A DNA stretch of 64,000 nucleotides from an uncultured bacterium (GCA_947175015.1 CAMWLE010000006.1:1-64000), one strand, 5' to 3'. Counted from the stretch's first letter, positions 46,765-57,941 are shown. Numbers and translations: made by a program. The notes: generated by a model from the sequence alone, not told the origin.

Positions 46765-46817
46765 CAAATATTTCCTGTAAGGATATGATAAAAGTGATAA
46801 GGTAAAGGGGGTGTGAC

Positions 46818-48659
46818 ATGAAGGTAGAAATGGGACGTCATAAGATAATCGCAGTAACATTGAGTGTGGTCATTGTAGTGTTGGCCATATGTTTTTTGAT
46901 GTTGCAGAGGGGGCGTAGTGCAGAATCCTATCGTTCTATCAGGATCGTGGAACTGGAAGGCACAGTGACCATTGAGAGGGAGAGCATAGGTAGTCTGGCA
47001 GCGGCGGTGAATATGAATCTGATGTCAGGGGATCGTGTATCCACGGGAGAAGGAGCATATATTGTACTGCGTTTGGATGCGGATAAATATGTGATGTTGG
47101 GAGAAAGTGGTGCTATGGAGGTAATTGCCGAAGGAAGCGAGTCCGCCGGCAGAACTTCCATTCATTTGGCGGCAGGCAGTGTGTTAAGTGATATTCGTAA
47201 TCCGTTGGGAGAGGATGCTGCGTTTGATATTGTGACACCCAATGCCACCATGTCTGTAAGGGGAACTGTTTTTGAAGTACGGAGAACGGAAGATGACGGC
47301 AAAGGTGAAATAGCGGTTCTTGTCTATGATGGCAAGGTAGCAGTTGCACTGGCCGGGAAGGAATCGGCATTATATGAGGCGGGAGAATATACGGAATTTA
47401 CGGATGATGAGGCTCCCGAATTTTTGATAGAGAGAGAAATCATTACAGAAGAGCAGATGGATGAACAGATGCTTTGGCGTCTACGGCAGATAGAAGCGGA
47501 GGGACGAGAGATTTATTTAGGAATGGTGCAGATACCCGAAGTGGATCTTAAGACACCGGTACCGGAACTTTCAATAGTGCCTGAGGCTGTTTCTACTCCG
47601 GAGGCAGAGCATATACCGGAGGCAGGCGTGACAGCGGAACCCGGAACAGTGTCGGCCGTAGCACCGAGAGCATCAGCTACACCGGTTCCTGCGATGAATA
47701 CCACGGAGCCGAAGGACTCTAATGATTGGGAGTGGAAGGAAGACACAGATTCAGAAGATACAGTGAACTTAGAGCCGACACAGACCAGGGGGCCTGCGTT
47801 GAACGCAGAACCCACGCAGGAACCGGATTTGGGGCCTGATGCGACAGAGGAACCGGGTTTGGAGCCGCAACCCACAGAAGAACCGGATTTGGAACCGGAA
47901 CCTACAGAGGAGCCGGGTTTGGAACCGGAGCCTACAGAAGAACCAGGTTTGGAACCGCAGCCCACAGAGGAACCAGGTTTGAAACCACAGCCTACAGAGG
48001 AACCGGATTTGAAACCGGGGCCTACAGAAGAACCAGGTTTGGAACCGCAGCCCACAGAGGAACCAGGTTTGAAACCGGAACCTACAGAAGAACCGAGTCC
48101 GGAGCCTGCGCCACCTTTTTCACCGGACGAAAAACAGAAACGAACAGTAACTTATTGTCTGCCATATGTTGCGTTGAGTTATGACAGGGACGGAACTGTT
48201 TATTCGGATATCAGAGAGATAGCGGTGTACTCTTATGGTACATTGGATGTAACCGAAGGGGAGAAATTGGAGAAGGACTGGCCGCCCAATATATTGTCCA
48301 CACCTTTGGGAAGCGAACCCGGGAAAGCGGACTTTACATGTGTAGGTTGGTGTACGGAAGAGAATGGAGAGTGGGATTTTGATAAGGATACTGTCCAAAA
48401 AGATGTGACATTATATCCCATTTGGCTGGACGGCGAAGGCCGGAAATACTATCCTGTTATCTACGAGGCGCCGGAGACAGATTTTTATATCTGTAACAGC
48501 GTTATGATGGGTTCCGCAGGTTATGAATCGTCAGAAAATTTGGGATTTACGGAACCTGTGAGAGAGGGATATGTCCTAAGCGGATGGAAGAATATCAGCC
48601 AGGAAGGAAGCCTGTTGACAAGATTTCAGGCGGTTTGGGAAAAGCAAGGTGACGAATGA
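46818..48659 (+). CDS. FecR-domain protein with TM, TEEPGLEPQP repeats and C-terminal InlB-B-like repeat
   Basis: IVELEGTVTIERESIGSLAAAVNMNLMSGDRVSTGEGAYIVLRLD...TPNATMSVRGTVFEVRR; C-terminal FTCVGWCTEENGEWDFDKDTVQKDVTLYPIW. Confidence 0.8.
   Translation: MKVEMGRHKIIAVTLSVVIVVLAICFLMLQRGRSAESYRSIRIVELEGTVTIERESIGSLAAAVNMNLMSGDRVSTGEGAYIVLRLDADKYVMLGESGAMEVIAEGSESAGRTSIHLAAGSVLSDIRNPLGEDAAFDIVTPNATMSVRGTVFEVRRTEDDGKGEIAVLVYDGKVAVALAGKESALYEAGEYTEFTDDEAPEFLIEREIITEEQMDEQMLWRLRQIEAEGREIYLGMVQIPEVDLKTPVPELSIVPEAVSTPEAEHIPEAGVTAEPGTVSAVAPRASATPVPAMNTTEPKDSNDWEWKEDTDSEDTVNLEPTQTRGPALNAEPTQEPDLGPDATEEPGLEPQPTEEPDLEPEPTEEPGLEPEPTEEPGLEPQPTEEPGLKPQPTEEPDLKPGPTEEPGLEPQPTEEPGLKPEPTEEPSPEPAPPFSPDEKQKRTVTYCLPYVALSYDRDGTVYSDIREIAVYSYGTLDVTEGEKLEKDWPPNILSTPLGSEPGKADFTCVGWCTEENGEWDFDKDTVQKDVTLYPIWLDGEGRKYYPVIYEAPETDFYICNSVMMGSAGYESSENLGFTEPVREGYVLSGWKNISQEGSLLTRFQAVWEKQGDE
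47821..48090 (+). repeat. 30-bp (10-aa) tandem repeat, 9 copies
   Basis: EPGLEPQPTE-type units in exact 30-bp register. Confidence 0.9.
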
Positions 48660-50473
48660 AACGAAAGGTAGTAGGGCAAAAGGTGGCAGAAATGCTTCCG
48701 GCAGTGCTGTCAGCAGTATTGGCAGCATTGTTTGCATTTGCGTCACCCTTTGAGCGGATGGAATATTGGCTGGGAGACAGAATATTTGTCCATGAGAAAC
48801 CAGTGAATAACTGTATCAAGATCATTGGGATTGATGATGCGTCTCTTCAGGAAATGGGGCCGTTTTCCGGATGGAGCAGGCAGCAGGCCGCAGATTTGCT
48901 GAATGCTTTTGATCAGGAGCATCCGCCTGCGGTCATTGCTTTTGATATCAATTATTTTGGTGAGAGGGACGAAGAAGGGGACAGTGCTCTGGTGAAAGCG
49001 GCAGCGAAGCAGGACAGGCTGGTGATGGCTTCTTATGTTCAATATACGACGAAATTAGAGCGGCAACCGGATGGCAGTCTGTGGATGAATACCATGTACT
49101 TGGAACAGGTGGAGAAGCCGTATGAGGCATTGGCGGCAGTGAGCTATGATGGTTTCACGAATGCCATGCAGGATTCGGATAATTACGCACGCCGGGCCAT
49201 GCTGTCTGTGGAGTGGAATGGCGAAGTCTGCTATCATTTTGCCTATGAAACGTATCGTTGCTATATGGCAGCTATGGGGCAGGAACCACAGGCCCCGGAG
49301 ACGAATGGGCAAGGCATTTACGGATTTGATTATACGGCGGAACCGGGAATGTATGAAGTATATTCTTATGTGGACATTGTGGAAGGCCGATGTGACATGA
49401 GGGTATTTCAGGATAGTATCGTGCTTGTAGGCGCCTATGCAGCAGCCATGATGGATCAGTATATGGTGCCCATTGCAAGAAGTGCTGTTATGAACGGAGT
49501 GGAGGTGCAGGCCAACCATATTAATGCACTTCTGGACGGCAGGACATATTGGGAATTGCCTGTCTGGTGTGCCGGACTGCTTGGCGCAGTGCTTGTAGGA
49601 GGATATGTATTTTTTGCTTTTCGCAAGTCTTTTTTCGCGGGAATGGCAGGTGGCTGCGGGCTTGTTATTATCATCCTGTTCGGGGCAAAACTATTGTATG
49701 GATATGGTATTTATTGGAAATGTGTGGTGCCGCTTTTGGGTGTGGTTATAGCGGCATTGGCCAGGGTGGTGATGGGATATCTGACAGAGCGGCTTCGGAA
49801 AAGGAAGATATTGAGTGTATTTCGTACTTATATGGCGCCCCAGGTGGTGGATGAGTTGGGAAAGAGCAAAAATTACCAGATTGAGCTTGGGGGCAGGGAT
49901 AGAGAGATTGCTGTACTTTTTGTGGATATCAGAGGATTCACGGCCTTGTCGGAGAGGCTGTCACCGGGAGAAGTCGTGGGAATATTGAATCGATATCTGG
50001 GACAGGTCACAGAGGCGATTTTCAGAAACGAGGGAACGCTGGATAAGTTTATTGGTGACGCAGTGATGGCAGTGTATAATGCACCTCTGGATGTACAGGA
50101 ATATTGGCAGAAGGCTGTTCGCACAGGGATTGATATTGTGGATGCCGTAAGGAGCATGAATGAGGATTTAAAACGGGATTTCGGTGTGGAGATTGCCTGT
50201 GGTGTGGGAATCCATTGCGGCAGAGCGGTTGTGGGGAATATTGGCTGTGAATACCGGATGGATTATACTGCCATTGGAGATACCGTAAATGTGGCAGAAC
50301 GGTTGGAAAGCATTGCCCGGGCGGGCCAGGTGCTTTTGAGCGAGGAAATGTATGAGCATGTGAAACAGGATTTTCGCGCGGAATTTCTGGGAGCCAGGGA
50401 TTTAAAGGGAAGAGCGGATCGAGTAAACGTCTTTTCATTGGAGGTTACGGATGGAGCAGATGCAGACAGATAA
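48656..50473 (+). CDS. CHASE2-domain class III adenylate/guanylate cyclase
   Basis: CHASE2-like [30 protein letters not shown]...[17 protein letters not shown]; cyclase [58 protein letters not shown]...[25 protein letters not shown]. Confidence 0.92.
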   Translation: MKRKVVGQKVAEMLPAVLSAVLAALFAFASPFERMEYWLGDRIFVHEKPVNNCIKIIGIDDASLQEMGPFSGWSRQQAADLLNAFDQEHPPAVIAFDINYFGERDEEGDSALVKAAAKQDRLVMASYVQYTTKLERQPDGSLWMNTMYLEQVEKPYEALAAVSYDGFTNAMQDSDNYARRAMLSVEWNGEVCYHFAYETYRCYMAAMGQEPQAPETNGQGIYGFDYTAEPGMYEVYSYVDIVEGRCDMRVFQDSIVLVGAYAAAMMDQYMVPIARSAVMNGVEVQANHINALLDGRTYWELPVWCAGLLGAVLVGGYVFFAFRKSFFAGMAGGCGLVIIILFGAKLLYGYGIYWKCVVPLLGVVIAALARVVMGYLTERLRKRKILSVFRTYMAPQVVDELGKSKNYQIELGGRDREIAVLFVDIRGFTALSERLSPGEVVGILNRYLGQVTEAIFRNEGTLDKFIGDAVMAVYNAPLDVQEYWQKAVRTGIDIVDAVRSMNEDLKRDFGVEIACGVGIHCGRAVVGNIGCEYRMDYTAIGDTVNVAERLESIARAGQVLLSEEMYEHVKQDFRAEFLGARDLKGRADRVNVFSLEVTDGADADR

Positions 50474-51977
50474 AATATTGGAAATAGGAATTCTGTTGGC
50501 CGCAGAAAGGAATTATGATGAGCTGTTGGCGAAGATTGTGGATTGCGCCATGGATTTGACGAAAAGTGATGGCGGCACGCTTTATCTCTATGAGGACGGT
50601 CAGTTGAGATTTTGCATTACAAAAAACATCTCGCTGGGGGTCAACCGTAAGGGAACAGGCGGCGAACAATATCCGCCCGTAGCCATGCGGGAGAAAAATG
50701 TCTGTGCATGTGCGGCAATTCATCGGAAGCTTTTAAATATTGAGGATGCCTATGGCTGTGGGGAATTTGATTTCAGCGGTCCCAGAGAGTATGATAAATT
50801 AACCGGTTATCGCACGAAATCTATTCTGGTATTCCCCATGGTGAATCATGAGGGGAAGCTGGTAGGTGTGGTGCAGCTAATCAATGCGCAAAATGAGGCA
50901 GGGGAAGTAGTGCCTTTCCGGAAGGAATATGAGAAGGTTCTGGAATCTCTTGGTTCCCAGGCAGCGGTGGCGGTCTCCAATATGCGTTATATGCAGGAGA
51001 TTGAACAGTTGATGATTTCCATTACACAAGTGTTCACGGATGCCATTGACACCCGTATTCCTTATAATTATTATCACTCCAGAAATGTATACTTATATGT
51101 GAAAAAGCTGGTGGATTATATCAACCGGCGGCACGAGGAAGGACAATGTGCTCATTATTTCGCAGCAGCAGAGAGGGATGAACTCCTGATGGCGGCTTTG
51201 ATGCATGATATTGGGAAACTGGTCATTCCAAATGAGATTATAGACAAGACCACCCGTTTGGGGGGAAAACTGCCGTTGGTATTGGAGCGTTTTGAGCATT
51301 TGACAGCACTGTACCACATTGATTATCTGGAGGGCAGGATCAGCAGGGACAGATGGAGGGAAGTGAAGAATTGGTTTGTGGATGCCAAGGCAAGGGTGGA
51401 GGAGATAAACAGAAAACCCAACCTGACAGATGAGGATCTGGCGTACATAAATGAGCTGGCTTCCGGGAAGTATACGGATTCCAACGGCAATAAGATTGGC
51501 TACCTGACATTGGATGAGACGGAATGCCTGACTGTGAAGAATGGGAATTTGACAAAAGCGGAGCGGCAGGTAATTTGTTCACATGTGGAATATACTGAGA
51601 AGTATTTGCGCAAAATGAATTTCAGGCAGAGATATCCTCATATTATTGAGTGGGCCGGTGCGCACCATGAGTATCTGGACGGAAGCGGGTATCCAAGGGG
51701 GTTAAAGGGGGATGAAATCTCTTTTGAAGCACGAATTCTGGTGATTGTGGATGTATTTGAAGCGCTGACCAGTTCGGACAGGCCTTACAAGAAATCCATG
51801 GAGGAGCAGAAGGCGTTGTCTGTGCTGTCTGACATGGCGGAGCATGGGAAGATTGATAAGGAAGTGTTGGGGTTATTTCGAGAGGCTTTGGCGGAAAAAG
51901 GGGATGACATTCACTTGTTCAGTACTATGAACCAGGGATGTAAGGAAATGATAAGCGCTCAAAGTGCGCTGACATAG
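50451..51977 (+). CDS. GAF + HD-GYP-domain phosphohydrolase
   Basis: GAF-type N-terminus; [20 protein letters not shown]...[46 protein letters not shown]. Confidence 0.9.
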   Translation: MEQMQTDKILEIGILLAAERNYDELLAKIVDCAMDLTKSDGGTLYLYEDGQLRFCITKNISLGVNRKGTGGEQYPPVAMREKNVCACAAIHRKLLNIEDAYGCGEFDFSGPREYDKLTGYRTKSILVFPMVNHEGKLVGVVQLINAQNEAGEVVPFRKEYEKVLESLGSQAAVAVSNMRYMQEIEQLMISITQVFTDAIDTRIPYNYYHSRNVYLYVKKLVDYINRRHEEGQCAHYFAAAERDELLMAALMHDIGKLVIPNEIIDKTTRLGGKLPLVLERFEHLTALYHIDYLEGRISRDRWREVKNWFVDAKARVEEINRKPNLTDEDLAYINELASGKYTDSNGNKIGYLTLDETECLTVKNGNLTKAERQVICSHVEYTEKYLRKMNFRQRYPHIIEWAGAHHEYLDGSGYPRGLKGDEISFEARILVIVDVFEALTSSDRPYKKSMEEQKALSVLSDMAEHGKIDKEVLGLFREALAEKGDDIHLFSTMNQGCKEMISAQSALT

Positions 51978-52004
51978 CACTAAGGCGGGCAGAAAGGTGT
52001 AATA

Positions 52005-52808
52005 ATGATGGAGCATCCTGGATTGATAGAGATTATTCCGAATCCCGAAGAGATTGAAGTCTATGAGGAATTTGCCGGACAATATGCTCTTGGGTTTGAA
52101 TATAATGATTTTTATGTACCTGATTTGCTGGATGATGCAGGAGAATTAGAGAAGCGAATTGCATTATACCAAGGGCTTCACAGAGAGAAGGGATGGGATA
52201 CCCTTCATGGTGCGTTTTTTGACATTGTTCCTTTTAGCTGGGACAGCGGTATCCGCAGACATAGCATTTATCGTATGCAGCAGTCCATGGAGATTGCCGG
52301 AAGGCTGGGCTGCAGGGCAGTCATCTTCCATACAGGATTGATGCCGGGATTGGTGGAAGATAAAAAATATCGCGCCAACTGGCTGGCATCTATGGCAGAC
52401 ACCATAAGAATGTTACTCAGCCAGGACGAGGGGATGGAGATTTATTGTGAGAATATGTTCGATGCGTCACCGTTGGAATTGGCAGAGCTGGCAGTGGAAC
52501 TGAAAGGAGAGGAGCGCTTTGGCATCTGTCTTGATGTTGGACATGTGATGCTGACAACGGAGGAACCCATGCCGTGGTTTGAAGCGCTGGCGCCATATAT
52601 TCGTCATTTTCATATCAATGACAATCATGGTAAACACGATGAGCATTTGGCATTGGGATGCGGAAGTATTGCCTGGGATCATATTTTCCGTCTGATGGAT
52701 CAATATCAACTTTGGGACAGGAGCGTACTGTTAGAGGTGCGTGGAATGGAGAAAATCAGGAAGAGCAGAGAATATTTGCAGCAGTTTGTAAAAGGTGACG
52801 TTGACTGA
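52005..52808 (+). CDS. sugar phosphate isomerase/epimerase (xylose isomerase-like TIM barrel)
   Basis: GAFFDIVPFSWDSGIRRHSIYRMQQSMEIAGRLGCRAVIFHTG...GICLDVGHVML...IRHFHINDNHGKHDEHLALGCGSIAW. Confidence 0.85.
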   Translation: MMEHPGLIEIIPNPEEIEVYEEFAGQYALGFEYNDFYVPDLLDDAGELEKRIALYQGLHREKGWDTLHGAFFDIVPFSWDSGIRRHSIYRMQQSMEIAGRLGCRAVIFHTGLMPGLVEDKKYRANWLASMADTIRMLLSQDEGMEIYCENMFDASPLELAELAVELKGEERFGICLDVGHVMLTTEEPMPWFEALAPYIRHFHINDNHGKHDEHLALGCGSIAWDHIFRLMDQYQLWDRSVLLEVRGMEKIRKSREYLQQFVKGDVD

Positions 52809-52810
52809 AG

Positions 52811-52857
52811 CTGCTGTGCAATGAGGGTATACATATCACATGAGCACAGCAGTTTTT
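52811..52857 (+). terminator. intrinsic terminator
   Basis: CTGCTGTGC...GCACAGCAG followed by TTTTT. Confidence 0.8.
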
Positions 52858-52959
52858 AACTGGATTAGCGGTGTTGCGCAGCAGTAATTGCCGGTTGGCG
52901 CAAAAGACACGCATAGAGGCAGACAGTGAGCATTTCAGGCAGGCTGGGAAGGAGACAAA

Positions 52960-55455
52960 ATGGATATTAATCGTGTGTTGGCGCAGGTAGATGCGTTTTT
53001 TGAGGAAAATAGGGGAGAAGAAGCGGAGAAGCTCATGCAGCAGTCTATTGGACAGGCGATTCAGGAACAGGACGATGCCAGTCTGTTACATCTGCTGAAT
53101 GAGCTTCTCGGTTATTACCGGGAGACAAGTCAGAAGGAGAATGCAATGAAAATGGCTTCCCAGGCCATAGCCCAGGCAAAGCGTATGGGATTGGAAGGGA
53201 CGATTCCCTATGCGACCACGCTGCTTAATGTGGCGAATGCCTGCCGCGTCTGTGGCAATCTGCAGGAGTCCATGCACTATTACCTGCAGGTACAGGAGAT
53301 TTATGGCAGGCAGTTGGAACCGGATGATATGTTTGTGGCAGGATTGAAAAATAATATGAGTCTGCTGTATCAGGAGATGGGGGATTTTGGTAAGGCAAAG
53401 GAAATGCTCACAGGGGCCTTGGCCATTGTGGAGAAAAAAGGGTCGCTTTATGAAATAGGTGTTACTTATGCCAATCTGGCAAGTACCTGTATGCAGTTGG
53501 GAGAGGTTCAGGCGGCTTACGAATATGCGGTGAAGTCGACGGAAGTATTTCGGGAAGCAAATGTGGCAGACAGCCATTATGGGGCGGCCCTTGCGACTTT
53601 GGGTGCATATTATTATCAGGAGAAATCATTTGAGAAGGCATTACAGTACTATTGTCAGGCGGCGGAAGCGGTGGAGAAAAGTCTGGGGAAGAATGAATAT
53701 TACCGCAGGCTGCAGGCGTATGTGGAGAGTTGTGAAAAGGCACTGGCAGTTGCGGGACAGGAAGAGGGAGACACTGTGCTTGAGAGTGGACATCGGGAAA
53801 CAGGAAGCATGGACAGAATCGGTTCCGGAGAAGGAGACGGGAAAAAGGCTGGCATGGATGTGACAGGTTCCGGAGGAGAAGGGAAAAAGAAGCAGTATGG
53901 TAACAATGTGGGTGTGGGGATTGCGCTTGCAAGGGAGTATTATGAGGCATATGGCAGACAGATGATACAGGATAAATTTCCGGCATATGCAGACAGAATT
54001 GCGGTGGGATTGGCCGGACGGGGCTCTGATTGCTTCGGATATGATGATGAAGCTTCCAGAGATCATGATTGGGGACCTGATTTTTGTATGTGGGTTACGG
54101 ACATGACGTATGCGGAGATAGGGGAGGCATTGCAGCAGGCATATGAGGGTCTTCCGAGTGAATTCAGGGGATATCAACGTGCGCCCCATGTGAACGGACG
54201 CAATCGGCGGGGCGTGATACGGATTTCCGACTTTTTCCGGGAGCTGACAGGTGCGGCTTGTTATGAACAGATTGATTGGAGGCAGGTCAGTGATGCTTCA
54301 TTGGCAGCGGCGATTAACGGTGAGGTGTTTCGGGATAAAGAAGGTGTCTTTACTTCATTCCGGCAAAAATTACGGCAGGGTTATCCGGAGGAAATCCGTT
54401 ATCTGAAACTTGCGGAATGTATGGCCGGGTTTGCGCAGACGGCACAGTACAATTACCCAAGAATGCTGCAGCGGGGAGATGAGCTGACGGCGCATATGAT
54501 GGTGTGGGACGGTATCAAGGAAGCAATGAAGCTGCAGCATTATATAGAGGGCAAATATCCGCCTCATGATAAGTGGCTGTACCGGAGTCTGGGGGAATCT
54601 GAAGAGGGCAGGGAAGTGGCGGTGCTGCTGGGGCGGATAGCAAAGTGCCTGTCTAAGAACACCGGAGATGTCCAGAGCGCCGGGAGTGTAGGAGATGCGG
54701 CTGTTGAAGATATAGAGCAGCTTGGCGCTTTTTTCGCTATGGAGCTATATCAGGAAGGCTGTATCAGTGATACGGACAGCTATCTGGATGCCCATACGGA
54801 GGAATTGATATATAAGGCATCCCTGGCCGGGAAGGATAATGATACCCTGGTGGATGAGATTGCAAAACTTGAATTTGAAGCTTTTGACAAGGTGCAGAAT
54901 GAGGGCGGCAGAGCCAGTTGCCAGAATGATTGGCCTACATTCTCTATTATGCGCAAGAGTCAATATTTGACCTGGGACAGGGGGATGTTGATGCAGTATC
55001 TCTATGATTTCCGGAGAGAATATCACAAGGGGCATAATCTGATTGAGGAAAAATATGGACGTATGATGGAGAGTACGGCGCCGGAAGAATATGAGAAAAT
55101 CAAGTCTCATTTTCCGGCATTGTCTCCGGAGAAAAAGGCAATCATTGAGCAGATTGTGGGATTGCAGGTGGGGTGGATGGAAGAATTTGCCGGAAGCTTT
55201 CCGGCATTGGCGGACAATGCCAGAAGCATTCACACTTGGGAAGATCATGCGTTTGACACTTCTTATGAGACTTACCTGAGAGGTGAGCTTGGCACTTATT
55301 CTGACAAAATGCTGGAATTGTATGGCAGGTATGTGGTGGAGTATGCCCGCAGCGGAAAGAACCTGACTTATGCTATTATGGAAAACAGTGTGAAAATGTA
55401 CGGATATGCCAGCATAGAGGAAGCAAATCAAAAGATTGCCGGGATATGGACTTGA
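52960..55455 (+). CDS. TPR + DUF4037 (MNT-like nucleotidyltransferase) + DUF4125 fusion protein
   Basis: TPR-like N-terminus; GLAGRGSDCFGYDDEASRDHDWGPDFCMWV; LEFEAFDKVQNEGGRASCQNDWPTFSIMRKSQYLTW. Confidence 0.75.
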   Translation: MDINRVLAQVDAFFEENRGEEAEKLMQQSIGQAIQEQDDASLLHLLNELLGYYRETSQKENAMKMASQAIAQAKRMGLEGTIPYATTLLNVANACRVCGNLQESMHYYLQVQEIYGRQLEPDDMFVAGLKNNMSLLYQEMGDFGKAKEMLTGALAIVEKKGSLYEIGVTYANLASTCMQLGEVQAAYEYAVKSTEVFREANVADSHYGAALATLGAYYYQEKSFEKALQYYCQAAEAVEKSLGKNEYYRRLQAYVESCEKALAVAGQEEGDTVLESGHRETGSMDRIGSGEGDGKKAGMDVTGSGGEGKKKQYGNNVGVGIALAREYYEAYGRQMIQDKFPAYADRIAVGLAGRGSDCFGYDDEASRDHDWGPDFCMWVTDMTYAEIGEALQQAYEGLPSEFRGYQRAPHVNGRNRRGVIRISDFFRELTGAACYEQIDWRQVSDASLAAAINGEVFRDKEGVFTSFRQKLRQGYPEEIRYLKLAECMAGFAQTAQYNYPRMLQRGDELTAHMMVWDGIKEAMKLQHYIEGKYPPHDKWLYRSLGESEEGREVAVLLGRIAKCLSKNTGDVQSAGSVGDAAVEDIEQLGAFFAMELYQEGCISDTDSYLDAHTEELIYKASLAGKDNDTLVDEIAKLEFEAFDKVQNEGGRASCQNDWPTFSIMRKSQYLTWDRGMLMQYLYDFRREYHKGHNLIEEKYGRMMESTAPEEYEKIKSHFPALSPEKKAIIEQIVGLQVGWMEEFAGSFPALADNARSIHTWEDHAFDTSYETYLRGELGTYSDKMLELYGRYVVEYARSGKNLTYAIMENSVKMYGYASIEEANQKIAGIWT

Positions 55456-55580
55456 GGTAAAGTGATGCTGCTGCGTGTTAGGATAGATTCTGAGGCAAAT
55501 TTGTGATATTGTTCCTTTTTGGTGGAATGTTAAGATTGTTTGGTTCTGAAAATGGAATGATCTGAGGAAAGGGTAAGGAA

Positions 55581-57362
55581 ATGAAACGTTTTGAAATCAG
55601 GGATACTTTTTATCTGGATGGGGAGCCTGTAAAGGTTATATCGGGGGCATTTCATTATTTCAGGACAGTTCCTGCATATTGGCAGGATCGTCTGGAAAAA
55701 CTGAAGGCAATGGGATGTAATACGGTGGAAACCTATATTCCCTGGAATCTCCACGAACCCAGGAAAGGGGAATTTCATTTTGAGGGGATTCTGGATGTGG
55801 AGAAATTTATTCAGCAGGCCGGGGAATTGGGATTATATGTTATCATTCGTCCCTCACCTTATATCTGCGCGGAATGGGAATTCGGCGGGTTGCCGGCATG
55901 GTTGTTAAAGGAGGACGGCATGAGGCTGCGCATCAGTTATCCGCCTTTTCTGCGCCATGTGGAGGAGTACTACAAAGTGCTTCTGCCCAGGATTACCCCA
56001 TGGCAGATTACCAGAGGCGGGCCTGTGATATTGATGCAGGTAGAAAATGAATACGGCTATTATGCCAATGATAAAGATTATCTGGAAACCGTGAAAAGGT
56101 ATATGATTGAAAATGGTGTGGAGGTTCCGCTGGTGACTTCCGACGGTCCCTATGCGGAAAGCTTCAATGCAGGGAAGGTGCCGGGAGCGTTGCCCACTGG
56201 TAATTTCGGCTCTAAGACGGAGGAACGTTTTGCGGTATTGAAATCTTATACTGACGGCGGACCGTTGATGTGTACGGAATTCTGGGTGGGATGGTTTGAT
56301 CATTGGGGAAATGGCGGTCATATGCGGGGAAATCTGGAAGAGAGCGTCAGAGATTTGGATAAGATGCTGGAATTAGGACATGTGAACATCTATATGTTTG
56401 AGGGTGGCACAAATTTCGGGTTTATGAACGGCTCCAACTATTATGATGCGCTGACGCCGGATGTGACATCCTATGATTATGACGGTGTGCTTACGGAGGA
56501 TGGACAGATTACGGAGAAATACCGCAGATATCAGGAGGTGATTGGTAAGTATGTCAAGCTGCCCAAGGTACAATTTTCCACCAAGATTGTCAGAAAGGAT
56601 TATGGGATTCTGAAAGTGAGGCAGAAGGTTTCTCTGAATGATACTTTGGACAAGATTAGTCAGCCTGTCGTCAGTGTTTATCCCAAATCCATGGAGCGGC
56701 TGGGACAGAATTATGGTTATATATTGTATCGTACCACACTGCATACGGAGGAACGTTTGGATAAGATACGGCTTTGGGGCGCCAACGACCGGGTGAATAT
56801 ACTGGTGGAAGACCAGCCGGTGTTGACATTGTATGACAGAGAACTGCTGGAGGAAACGAAGTTGGAGATGTCTGTCCCTAAGAATGCAAAGTTGGATATT
56901 CTGGTGGAGAATATGGGACGTGTTAATTTCGGACCAAGGCTGGAACAGCAGCGAAAGGGGATAGATCAGTGTGTGCAGATTAACGGACATATGCACAATC
57001 ATTGGGAACAATATCCTTTGCCTTTGGACAATATCGGCATGGTGGATTTCTCAGGTGCGGACAAAAAGGGTGGGGATGTAAAATATCAGGAGAAGGATGT
57101 CATACAGGGGCCGGCTTTTTATCGGTTCACCTTTACGGCGGAGGAAGTGGGAGATACGTTCCTTGATTTTGAAGGCTGGGGCAAGGGTGTGGCTTTTGTA
57201 AATGGTTTCAACATAGGAAGATTTTGGGAAATCGGTCCTCAGAAACGCCTGTACATACCTGGGCCGCTTCTGAAAAAAGGGGAAAACGAAATTATATTGT
57301 TTGAGACAGAGGGAAATGCAGCGGATACCATCAGCTTGAAAGGGGAACCGGATATTGGATGA
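55581..57362 (+). CDS. GH35 beta-galactosidase
   Basis: VISGAFHYFRTVPAYWQDRLEKLKAMGCNTVETYIPWNLHEP; PYICAEWEFGGLPAWLL; GGPVILMQVENEYG; CTEFWVGWFDHWG. Confidence 0.93.
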   Translation: MKRFEIRDTFYLDGEPVKVISGAFHYFRTVPAYWQDRLEKLKAMGCNTVETYIPWNLHEPRKGEFHFEGILDVEKFIQQAGELGLYVIIRPSPYICAEWEFGGLPAWLLKEDGMRLRISYPPFLRHVEEYYKVLLPRITPWQITRGGPVILMQVENEYGYYANDKDYLETVKRYMIENGVEVPLVTSDGPYAESFNAGKVPGALPTGNFGSKTEERFAVLKSYTDGGPLMCTEFWVGWFDHWGNGGHMRGNLEESVRDLDKMLELGHVNIYMFEGGTNFGFMNGSNYYDALTPDVTSYDYDGVLTEDGQITEKYRRYQEVIGKYVKLPKVQFSTKIVRKDYGILKVRQKVSLNDTLDKISQPVVSVYPKSMERLGQNYGYILYRTTLHTEERLDKIRLWGANDRVNILVEDQPVLTLYDRELLEETKLEMSVPKNAKLDILVENMGRVNFGPRLEQQRKGIDQCVQINGHMHNHWEQYPLPLDNIGMVDFSGADKKGGDVKYQEKDVIQGPAFYRFTFTAEEVGDTFLDFEGWGKGVAFVNGFNIGRFWEIGPQKRLYIPGPLLKKGENEIILFETEGNAADTISLKGEPDIG

Positions 57363-57636
57363 CCTTTGCGAACTGTGATGCCAATTGCGGATGGATAGGG
57401 GCGTAAAAATTGCACACACTATATTACGGTATGAGAGAATAGCCTCAGTACCGGTTCAAGATGAATTGATTGGAATTTGTATTGATTTGTACGTGGCCGT
57501 AAGCTGTTTTGTGGGAATCAGCAGATTCATCCCTATATTGTCCTTCCGGTGAATGGATTGGAAAGGAATAGATAGGGATGAAAAATATTTTACGGGCGGC
57601 TTGACGGCGGAAAAGGATCAAGGAGGAGTGTGTGCA

Positions 57637-57897
57637 ATGGATTATAATGTTGGCAGTTCGTATTTGGGAACAGGAATTGGTTTTCCGGATCTGCCCCTGG
57701 GGTTCGGAATGGCGCTGGCGCAGTCTGAGCCTGCCATGCAGGGTTACGCGGCATTGACGGAGGCGGAGAAGGAACAGATTATCCTTCGCTGTAAGGATGT
57801 AAAGACAAAAGAAGAAATGCAGGAAATCGTAGATTCTCTGGCGCCGGGGATGGATGTCCAGGCAATCTGCCAGGAAGAAAAAGAACGTTTTTCGTAG
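57637..57897 (+). CDS. small hypothetical protein
   Basis: ATG at 57637 preceded by AAGGAGG. Confidence 0.6.
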   Translation: MDYNVGSSYLGTGIGFPDLPLGFGMALAQSEPAMQGYAALTEAEKEQIILRCKDVKTKEEMQEIVDSLAPGMDVQAICQEEKERFS

Positions 57898-57913
57898 AAC
57901 TTTGGCAGGACTT

Positions 57914-57941
57914 CCGGGGATGGCGCTCAGGTCATCCCCGG
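57914..57941 (+). terminator. terminator-like hairpin
   Basis: CCGGGGATG...CATCCCCGG; poor T-tract. Confidence 0.4.

Noticed and set aside
47513-48055. Gly/Ser-rich minus-strand ORF (KPGSSVGCGS repeats)
   Set aside because: Antisense translation of the TEEPGLEPQP repeats
47821-48090. 30-bp repeats as a CRISPR array
   Set aside because: No spacers; in-frame coding repeats of the FecR-domain protein
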